A stretch of DNA of 8,491 bases, taken from positions 6,293-14,783 of the forward strand of contig PMOU01000126.1 in the NCBI GenBank assembly GCA_003161205.1. Direction: 5' to 3'. The DNA comes from Actinomycetota bacterium. Lineage in GTDB: Bacteria > Actinomycetota > Actinomycetes > Streptosporangiales > Streptosporangiaceae. The notes beneath the pieces are model-generated. The model did no database searches. It was not told where the DNA came from and was given only the letters and a program-made list of their open reading frames with translations. A program made the translations under genes and the position numbers. This document shows, piece after piece, positions 1-3,850 of this stretch (the stretch's first letter is position 1; each line of letters begins with the position of its first letter).

Positions 1-215
1 GCGGTCGGCTCGATGCCCGCCGCGGCCGCCTGCATCACCTGGGCGCGGCCGATTTCCGCGCCGTCGGTGGTCACGAAGGAGTTCAGCGACATGTTCTGCG
101 CCTTGAACGGCGCCACCTTGACGCCCTGCCGGGCTAGCCACCGGCACAACCCCGCGACCAGGACGCTCTTACCCGCGTCCGACCCCGTCCCCGCGACCAG
201 CAGCGTCCCTTTCAC
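1..215 (-). CDS. cobQ: Cobyric acid synthase, N-terminal part (partial)
   Basis: This is the first 71 residues of cobyric acid synthase, the glutamine-dependent enzyme that amidates adenosyl-cobyrinic acid a,c-diamide at four peripheral carboxyls in cobalamin synthesis in the cytoplasm. Visible are the N-terminal phosphate-binding stretch [11 protein letters not shown] (residues 7-17), [10 protein letters not shown] (37-46) and the segment [13 protein letters not shown], all typical of the CobQ/BioD-like P-loop domain. The glutaminase half lies outside the window. The start is GTG at 213-215: an in-frame TAG lies only four codons upstream, so no longer start is possible. There is no Shine-Dalgarno sequence, but a TAGCCT hexamer ends 6 nt before the GTG, which suggests a leaderless transcript. 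cobD lies upstream in the same direction, but two small genes intervene, so the two are unlikely to form one simple operon. Confidence 0.95.
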   Translation of the reverse strand, partial: MKGTLLVAGTGSDAGKSVLVAGLCRWLARQGVKVAPFKAQNMSLNSFVTTDGAEIGRAQVMQAAAAGIEPT

Positions 216-221
216 GGATGC

Positions 222-227
222 AGGCTA
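222..227 (-). promoter_or_regulatory. Candidate -10 box for leaderless cobQ
   Basis: On the minus strand TAGCCT matches the actinobacterial TANNNT -10 pattern and ends 6 nt before the GTG start codon of cobQ. That spacing would put the transcription start on the G of the start codon. No convincing -35 box is seen in the GC-rich DNA upstream, which is usual for such promoters. Confidence 0.5.
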
Positions 228-274
228 CTGGCCGGGGGTCCGGGGCCGTCGTGGCGGGCTCAGTTTGCCGGTTC

Positions 275-436
275 TCAGTCGCGGGTGACCTGGTAGATGC
301 CGTAGATCACGCCGGGAATGTGCCCGAGCAGCTGGAGAAGGAGCGCCCACAGCACCTTGATGCTCAGCCCGTCGTGGATCAGCACGGCGATGAACGGGAA
401 AAACAGGCACAAAATAATCAGCAGAACCCTGCCCAT
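275..436 (-). CDS. YqaE/Pmp3 family small membrane protein
   Basis: A 53-aa protein of the YqaE/Pmp3 (UPF0057) family, small proteins with two transmembrane helices linked in other organisms to membrane potential and to salt, cold or envelope stress. The first helix is in LLIILCLFFPFIAVLI (residues 5-20). A short polar turn HDG follows, then the second half WALLLQLLGHIPGVIYGIY (30-48), which carries the family signature LLGxIPGxIxxIY. The proline in the first helix and the full length agree with the family. The ATG at 434-436 is preceded by a good ribosome site (GAGGAG, about 5 nt away). The gene lies between cobQ and a divergent 42-aa membrane-protein gene. The family is recognised with confidence; the exact function is not established. 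Confidence 0.93.
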   Translation of the reverse strand: MGRVLLIILCLFFPFIAVLIHDGLSIKVLWALLLQLLGHIPGVIYGIYQVTRD

Positions 437-520
437 GGTTTCTCCTCAGATTGATCCCCTGGTTAGTACTACCGCACCAGCACCGGGCTATTCATCAGCC
501 GTTCCGGAGGAACCCTGCAG

Positions 521-544
521 GTTTGGCGAAATCTAGGGGGGTAC
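521..544 (+). promoter_or_regulatory. Candidate sigma-B/SigF-type stress promoter
   Basis: GTTT at 521-524 and GGGTAC at 539-544 are separated by 14 nt. This fits the consensus known for Streptomyces sigma-B (GNNT, 14-16 nt, GGGTAC/T) and related SigF/SigH factors. Transcription would start near 551, leaving a leader of roughly 28 nt that carries the AAGGAGG ribosome site of the 42-aa gene. The match is by eye, and the assignment to a general-stress sigma factor is inferred. Confidence 0.6.
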
Positions 545-578
545 GGGTTATAGGACGGGCTTAAGAAGGAGGCCGATC

Positions 579-707
579 ATGATTTTGCTACTAGCTCTAC
601 TGATCATCCTGATCATTGCCGGCGCGGGATTCGCGCTCCACCTGCTGTGGTGGGTCGCCATCGCCGCCTTGGTCGTATGGGCGCTGAGCTTCCTGCTCCG
701 CCGCTGA
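579..707 (+). CDS. Small hydrophobic membrane protein (42 aa)
   Basis: A 42-aa, almost entirely hydrophobic protein, beginning MILLLALLIILIIAGAGFAL and ending in two arginines. It resembles the short 'hydrophobic protein' family common in Streptomyces and relatives (LLL..GAGFALxxLWWVAIxxLVVW), with two adjacent membrane segments (residues 2-20 and 23-40) and a positively charged C-terminus expected on the cytoplasmic side. The start is well supported: a perfect AAGGAGG at 566-572 lies 6 nt before the ATG. The stress-type promoter at 521-544 suggests induction by osmotic or envelope stress. Its 3' end overlaps the tail of cobD on the opposite strand by 95 bp. The molecular function is unknown. 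Confidence 0.8.
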   Translation: MILLLALLIILIIAGAGFALHLLWWVAIAALVVWALSFLLRR

Positions 708-1680
708 CCGAGGACCCTACGGGGAAAAGCGCGATAAGCACGCCCAGGGCGGTCGCGGACACCGTGACCGCCCGGGAAAGGGCAATCGCGCGGCGGATGT
801 CGCCGGGCTCCGGGGCGCGGGCTCCCTCCCCCTCCCCCAGCTCGTGCCTCGTCTCGGCGACACCGCCATAAACGTTCGTCCCGCCCAGCCGGATCCCGAG
901 CGCACCCGCGAAGGCGGCCTCGCACCGGCCCGCGTTCGGGCTGGGATGGCGGCCGCCATCGCGCCAGGCCACCCGCAGCGCCGAAGCCGGTTTCGCGTCC
1001 CGTACCAGCGGGGCGCAGGCCGCTGTCAGCGCGGCGGTGACCCGGGCGGGCACCCAGTTGGCCGCATCGTCCAGGCGGGCGGAGGCCCAGCCGAACCGCA
1101 GGTACCTGGCCGAGCGGTAGCCCACCATCGCGTCGAGCGTATTCACCGCGCGGTAGGCCACCAGGCCGGGCATCCCGGCGACCGCGCCCCACAGCAGCGG
1201 CGCCACCACGGCGTCCGAGGTATTCTCGGCGACCGACTCGATCACCGCCCGGGTTATCTCGCTGGCAGTCAAGCCGGACGGATCACGACCGCACAGGCTG
1301 GGCAGGATGGCCCGGGCGGAGCGTAGATCATTGCTGGACAGTGCGACCAGGACCCGTTCGGCCTCATGACGTAGCGAACGGGCACCGGTGACCGCCCAGA
1401 CCGCGGACGCGACCGCGGCCACCTCGGCCGGCGGCCAGGCACGCAGGCGGCGGTGCAGGAGCGCGGCCGGGATGGTGACGGCCAGGACGCAGGCGGCGGC
1501 GTGGGCGGCGCCACGCGGGCGGCTGTCCGCGTAGTCGCGGGCCTCGAGCGCGGCGGCCGCGCAGCCGAAACCGGCCACCGGATGACCGCGGCGCGGGTCG
1601 CCGAGCAGTGCGTCCAGCACCGCGCCCGCCGCCAGGCCAGCCGCGAGCGGCCACCGGGCTGGCCTTCTGGGTTTCGGCAT
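613..1680 (-). CDS. cobD: Adenosylcobinamide-phosphate synthase CobD/CbiB
   Basis: CobD/CbiB is an inner-membrane protein that joins adenosylcobyric acid to the aminopropanol arm, giving adenosylcobinamide (phosphate) late in cobalamin synthesis. Family motifs seen: LDALLGDPRRGHPV (residues 22-35), ESVAENTSDAVVAPLLW (148-164), RAVNTLDAMVGYRSARY (177-193), LDDAANWVPAR (203-213) and GGRHPSPNAGRCEAAFAGAL (242-261). Hydrophobic helices lie near 12-24, 60-76, 86-99 and 306-320. The ATG at 1678-1680 directly precedes MPKPRRPARW. The frame is open further upstream to 1935, but that part looks non-coding. There is no clear ribosome site; CACAAT ends 6 nt before the ATG, so a leaderless start is possible. 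The last ~33 residues after ALFPVG are rich in Arg, Gly and Ser, are antisense to the 42-aa gene and do not look like the family; a frameshift is possible. No cobalamin riboswitch was seen upstream. Confidence 0.92.
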   Translation of the reverse strand: MPKPRRPARWPLAAGLAAGAVLDALLGDPRRGHPVAGFGCAAAALEARDYADSRPRGAAHAAACVLAVTIPAALLHRRLRAWPPAEVAAVASAVWAVTGARSLRHEAERVLVALSSNDLRSARAILPSLCGRDPSGLTASEITRAVIESVAENTSDAVVAPLLWGAVAGMPGLVAYRAVNTLDAMVGYRSARYLRFGWASARLDDAANWVPARVTAALTAACAPLVRDAKPASALRVAWRDGGRHPSPNAGRCEAAFAGALGIRLGGTNVYGGVAETRHELGEGEGARAPEPGDIRRAIALSRAVTVSATALGVLIALFPVGSSVSGGAGSSAPIRPRRRWRPTTAGGARIPRRQ

Positions 1681-1772
1681 CAGGCCATTGTGCCTCGTTA
1701 CGCGCGGGCGCGGGCGCGGGACCGTGGGGCGATGCCCGATCCGGCGGCCGACTCGCGGAACGAGGGATATAG

Positions 1773-1796
1773 ACCTAAGGTGTACAGGCCTTAGGT
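1773..1796. repeat. Perfect 8-bp inverted repeat, operator candidate
   Basis: ACCTAAGG (1773-1780) and CCTTAGGT (1789-1796) form a perfect inverted repeat around an 8-bp spacer, TGTACAGG. It lies about 93 bp before the cobD start and is AT-richer than its surroundings. On the minus strand a TATATC hexamer just downstream could be a -10 box, which would place the palindrome over its upstream promoter region. The size fits the operator of a dimeric repressor. No regulator is identified. Confidence 0.45.
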
Positions 1797-1947
1797 TTAC
1801 GGTTCTACTACGTAGGCGCTCTGCCAGAGAGCACGACCTGGGGGATGGCGGCTTGTCACGGGACGCGAGGCTTGCGCCCTGGAGGACGACACACTGCGAC
1901 CTTCGTGTATCCGTCATGTGACATTCGCCGTGCACAATTGTTTCCGG

Positions 1948-2021
1948 GCGCCCGTAGCTCAGCCGGATAGAGCAGCTGCCTTCTAAGCAGCCGGTCGCGG
2001 GTTCGAATCCTGCCGGGCGCG
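1948..2021 (+). tRNA. tRNA-Arg (anticodon TCT)
   Basis: A complete cloverleaf can be drawn. The acceptor stem is GCGCCCG (1948-1954) with CGGGCGC (2014-2020), followed by discriminator G2021. The D stem is GCTC/GAGC (1957-1960/1970-1973). The anticodon stem is GCTGC/GCAGC with loop CTTCTAA, giving anticodon TCT at 1982-1984, which reads AGA arginine codons. The variable loop has 5 nt, and the T stem GCGGG/CCTGC (one G-U pair) encloses loop TTCGAAT. CCA is not encoded. AGA is rare in GC-rich actinobacteria, so this is a minor tRNA. tRNA 3' ends are common integration targets, and the DNA downstream has an accessory character. Confidence 0.97.
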
Positions 2022-2098
2022 CTCATTGAAACACCAGTTCAGCGATCGTATGGGTGGATGCTGAAAGGAGTCCGCTGGGCAGTGATCGGGGCTCTGGC

Positions 2099-2129
2099 TT
2101 GCCGACCGGTGGTACCAAAGTGGTACCAT
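2099..2129 (+). promoter_or_regulatory. Promoter and twin operators of the toxin-antitoxin operon
   Basis: Two copies of the palindrome TGGTACCA lie at 2110-2117 and 2121-2128, exactly 11 bp (one helical turn) apart, within 9-bp direct repeats GTGGTACCA. TTGCCG (2099-2104) and TACCAT (2124-2129, TANNNT type) with a 19-bp spacer make a candidate promoter. The second palindrome overlaps the -10 box. This is the expected layout for autorepression by a ribbon-helix-helix antitoxin, two dimers bound side by side on one face of the DNA. Predicted transcription starts close to 2136, so the mRNA would have almost no leader. Confidence 0.6.
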
Positions 2130-2141
2130 CGTGTGGTGGCT

Positions 2142-2342
2142 ATGAATTTGCGGCTGGATGAGGAAGACAGCGCCCTTCTGAGGGCGCTGGCAGAGGCCGA
2201 GCAGGTGTCGTTGCACGAGGCCGCGCTCCGGGCCATCCGCCGCAGCGCACGGGACGTGGCCCATACTGCCCGCGTCCGCGAGGCTACCGCCGAAATGCTG
2301 GACCGGTGGGGAGAGGTCCTCGACCGGCTCGGCCGGGCATGA
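2142..2342 (+). CDS. Ribbon-helix-helix-like antitoxin of a Doc-type toxin
   Basis: A 66-aa protein. The N-terminus MNLRLDEEDSALLRALAEAE has the form of a ribbon-helix-helix (Arc/CopG-like) DNA-binding domain: a short alternating beta strand (NLRL) and then two helices (about residues 8-20 and 24-35). The C-terminal part (38-66) is a predicted amphipathic helix that should wrap the toxin. The predicted role is to neutralise the downstream Doc-like toxin and repress its own promoter through the twin TGGTACCA sites. ATG at 2142 is chosen because it begins the conserved-looking MNLRL strand. GTG at 2133 or 2136 is in frame and, with the -10 box ending at 2129, could be a leaderless start. The stop overlaps the toxin start (ATGA at 2339-2342). 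Confidence 0.82.
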   Translation: MNLRLDEEDSALLRALAEAEQVSLHEAALRAIRRSARDVAHTARVREATAEMLDRWGEVLDRLGRA

Positions 2343-2734
2343 GCAGTCAGGACCCGGCTGCCGAGTTCCTTGACCTCGAGGATCTGCTCGGGCTGGTCAG
2401 CGCGCTGGGTGCGGGCCCGGTGCGCGATCTTGGCCTGCTGGACTCAGCCTGTCACCGGCCCCGGGCCGGACTGTTCGGACAGGAGGCTTACCCCACGCTC
2501 GCCGGGAAGGCCAGCGCGCTGATGCACTCGCTGGCAGGCAACCACGCGCTTGTCGATGGCAACAAACGACTCGCGCTCCTGGCCACGGCAGTCTTCCTGC
2601 GCATCAATGGCTACCGTCTGGACATGACCGACGACGAAGCATTCGACCTCACCGTGTCCGTCGCAGCCGGCCAACTAGACGCCGCCGGGATCGAGAAGCG
2701 TCTGCGCCTGATCGTCGTCAGCGACGACGCATAG
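2339..2734 (+). CDS. doc: Death-on-curing (Doc/Fic fold) toxin
   Basis: A 131-aa Fic-fold protein of the Doc family. The active-site motif HALVDGNKR is at residues 69-77 (consensus HxFx[D/E][A/G]NKR), with the preceding YPTLAGKASALMHSLAGN helix and the following LLATAVFLRINGYRL typical of Doc toxins. In phage P1 Doc this fold phosphorylates EF-Tu and stops translation; the same activity is inferred here. Leucine replaces the usual phenylalanine of the motif, which I believe occurs in actinobacterial relatives. The start is ATG at 2339, whose last bases overlap the antitoxin stop. This implies translational coupling and places the antitoxin first, as in classical type II operons. It ends 40 bp before the convergent cupin frame. 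Confidence 0.9.
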   Translation: MSSQDPAAEFLDLEDLLGLVSALGAGPVRDLGLLDSACHRPRAGLFGQEAYPTLAGKASALMHSLAGNHALVDGNKRLALLATAVFLRINGYRLDMTDDEAFDLTVSVAAGQLDAAGIEKRLRLIVVSDDA

Positions 2735-2774
2735 AAGCAGCCGCGACGACAGCCGGATTACCCAAATCTCACTC

Positions 2775-3182
2775 TCATGGTTGATATGCCTGTGATCGTG
2801 AGGCACCAGGATCGAGGCGCACTGCGCCTCGATCACAGGCATGATCAGGCATTATGCCGCCGGAGGGCAGTGATCTGAGTGACGCGATATCGCCCGCCGT
2901 CAGCTCCAGAACTCCTCCATCGTCAATCTCGATCCTGGCCGCGCCCTCCAAGACGAAGAGCGTCTCCCTGCCCGGGAGAGTCCACCTCACGGGCTCGACG
3001 GCCTCAGTGAAGCGGGACAACCCCGACTCCACCCCGTGGCCACTGCACAGCACATGCATTTCACCGCCGACCTCTGGGTCCGGTTCCCACACCTCGGCTG
3101 ACAAGCTCGAAACGAACACGCCTGGGTATGGTTCCATCCGCGCAGAGTAGCCCAGCACAGGAAGCAAGCGCGATGTCTCCAA
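2775..3182 (-). pseudogene. Cupin-domain protein with lost C-terminus
   Basis: The frame encodes a single-domain cupin-like protein. Recognisable parts are EVWEPDPEVGGEMHVLC (residues 30-46), RWTLPGRETLFVLEGAARIE (66-85) and LELTAGDIASL (92-102), the pattern of small cupins related to the DUF861 group. These proteins normally continue with a final strand set containing a WHV..PFKEFWVL-like segment. Here the match ends at about residue 110 (GGI), and the rest is unrelated sequence read through a palindromic DNA segment. A 9-bp tandem duplication (AGTGA copies at 2869 and 2878) adds three residues (RSL, 103-105) just before the break. An in-frame TGA immediately precedes the TTG at 3182; ATG 3137 is an alternative start. 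Without the last strands the barrel is probably not functional. No substrate can be named. Confidence 0.65.
2786..2842. repeat. Nested inverted repeats between doc and cupin
   Basis: ATGCCTGTGATCG (2786-2798) is exactly inverted as CGATCACAGGCAT (2830-2842). Nested inside is a second perfect stem, GATCGAGGCGC (2810-2820) with GCGCCTCGATC (2824-2834), closed by a 3-nt loop. The two stems share bases and so exclude each other. A further partial direct copy (GATCAGGCAT, 2844-2853) follows. The segment lies between two convergent genes and could act as a bidirectional terminator, although no T-tract follows. It could also be a small palindromic element, since it sits where the cupin 3' end should be. 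Confidence 0.7.
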
Positions 3183-3272
3183 TCAGCGCGGCTTTCCGCT
3201 TGCCGCCGATCGAGCGGATGGCCGGCAAGGGGTTGTCCGGCCTGCGCCGTTCTTGGTCAGGGCGACTAGCCG

Positions 3273-3294
3273 CGACCCGGTTAGGCCCGGGTCG
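3273..3294. repeat. 8-bp GC-rich hairpin
   Basis: CGACCCGG (3273-3280) pairs with CCGGGTCG (3287-3294) around loop TTAGGC. It stands 3 bp from the much longer palindrome at 3298-3355 and may belong to the same structured element. No T-tract follows on either strand. Confidence 0.55.
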
Positions 3295-3297
3295 GCG

Positions 3298-3355
3298 ACG
3301 TTTCCGCGGAAGCGCTTTGTGAAGAGTTTCACAAAGCCGTTTCCGCGGGGAACGT
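3298..3355. repeat. 58-bp imperfect palindrome around a Rex-type box
   Basis: Three stem segments are collinear: ACGTT/AACGT (3298-3302/3351-3355), CCGCGGAA/TTCCGCGG (3304-3311/3341-3348) and GCTTTGTGAA/TTCACAAAGC (3314-3323/3328-3337), with loop GAGT. That is 23 base pairs interrupted only by small bulges. The sequence CGTTTCCGCGG also occurs as a direct repeat (3299-3309 and 3338-3348) because the CCGCGG core is itself palindromic. As RNA this would be a very stable hairpin from either strand; as DNA it is a dyad large enough for two protein dimers. Confidence 0.8.
3317..3334. promoter_or_regulatory. Rex operator-like site
   Basis: TTGTGAAGAGTTTCACAA is a perfect match to the actinobacterial Rex operator pattern TTGTGAA-N4-TTCACAA. 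Rex is the NADH/NAD+-sensing repressor known in Streptomyces coelicolor to control cydABCD, nuo and its own operon. Seen: the perfect 18-bp dyad. Inferred: recognition by Rex. No respiratory gene lies beside it. The nearest genes are the damaged cupin (3182, minus) and the LAL regulator (3851, plus), and the site is embedded in a longer hairpin that might account for the dyad by itself. Confidence 0.5.
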
Positions 3356-3540
3356 GTTTGAAGTTTGTGTTAGTGCTGGTCACCACGCCCGTTCCGGCTC
3401 TGTTATGCAGTCCTGCCTGAGTGCTGCCAGCGATCTTGATCCGCTGTTGCCCACCATGGTTGATATCGCCGCAGACCGTTGTTCATCGAAATGATCATGG
3501 TCAGGCCTGCGACCGCGTCACCGGGAAGGAGGCAGCCATA

Positions 3541-3621
3541 TTGATGAGAAGGACTGCGCTCAGGGCAGGCGCTCCATCGGGGCGCGCAGATAGCCAGGCT
3601 CGCTCGCGGCAGGTAGGCTGA
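3541..3621 (+). CDS. Possible 26-aa peptide with a strong ribosome site
   Basis: A perfect AAGGAGG (3526-3532) stands 8 nt before TTG 3541 and 11 nt before ATG 3544. The frame encodes about 25 residues, arginine- and alanine-rich (beginning MRRTALRAGAP) and ends at TGA 3619-3621. It has no hydrophobic segment and no resemblance to a known family. Third codon positions are not GC-biased, which argues against a conserved gene. It might be a regulatory or leader peptide of the downstream LAL gene, or a relic whose ribosome site survived. Low confidence. Confidence 0.2.
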   Translation: MMRRTALRAGAPSGRADSQARSRQVG

Positions 3622-3688
3622 TGTGAAGATTGGCGGCCAGCCTTTCATTAGTCCCGGGTCGGGTCGTGGCATCTGCGAAGGTCCTTTT

Positions 3689-3726
3689 CATAGCCCGGCA
3701 TCAACAGCGGCCGCGCCGGGCTGATG
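3689..3726 (+). repeat. Hairpin upstream of the LAL gene
   Basis: AGCCCGGC (3692-3699) pairs perfectly with GCCGGGCT (3715-3722). The stem is extended by CAT/ATG (3689-3691/3724-3726) across a single bulged G, and a 15-nt loop contains GCGGCCGC. It lies about 125 nt before the LAL start. It could be a leader structure or terminator-like element, but no T-tract follows. Confidence 0.5.
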
Positions 3727-3740
3727 CAGCTTCGGGCAAC

Positions 3741-3751
3741 GTCACAGTGAC
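3741..3751. promoter_or_regulatory. Short palindrome upstream of LAL gene
   Basis: GTCAC-A-GTGAC is a perfect 11-bp dyad about 100 bp before the LAL start, in the position expected for a regulator site. The short length makes a chance occurrence quite possible. Confidence 0.25.
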
Positions 3752-3850
3752 TCTGGCTATGCGCGAGAAGTCGTCGTGCGTGCACGGTCAAAACCAGCGC
3801 ATGTCTGACTCGGAGGTCTACTTCTCGCCACCGCGACCGGATTGACGCGC

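Larger units (their letters stand above)
3183..3841. other. Gene-poor stretch with several inverted repeats
   Basis: No gene is recognised in these 659 bp. Open frames on both strands give no family resemblance, and the third-position GC bias of the flanking genes is lost. It contains hairpins at 3273-3294, 3298-3355 and 3689-3726, a short palindrome at 3741-3751, and one very short frame with a strong ribosome site (3541-3621). The 5' control region of the LAL regulator must lie in its right part. The character suggests decayed or inserted DNA. Confidence 0.6.

Noticed and set aside
548..1192. Minus-strand frame overlapping cobD in another phase
   Set aside because: It is a shadow of cobD; the conserved motifs are all in the cobD phase.
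1789..1810. IdeR/DtxR iron box (TTAGGTT) near the palindrome
   Set aside because: The iron box needs TTAGGT followed by ACCTAA. Here the half-sites are in the opposite order, and the right part does not match.
1681..1935. Upstream extension of the cobD frame to ATG 1935
   Set aside because: The added residues show no CobD-like sequence and are low in hydrophobicity. The family-like N-terminus begins near ATG 1680.
1681..1940. Cobalamin riboswitch ahead of cobD
   Set aside because: I looked for the B12-box and conserved core on the minus strand and saw neither; a covariance-model search would settle it.
1983..2264. Minus-strand frame ending in a RQDSNPRPAA-like peptide
   Set aside because: The peptide is the well-known false translation of the complement of a tRNA T arm; the frame crosses the tRNA-Arg and the antitoxin.
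2776..3466. 12-bp direct repeat CATGGTTGATAT at 2776 and 3455 as possible att sites
   Set aside because: One or two shared 12-mers are expected by chance in a window of this size, and no integrase or transposase lies between them.
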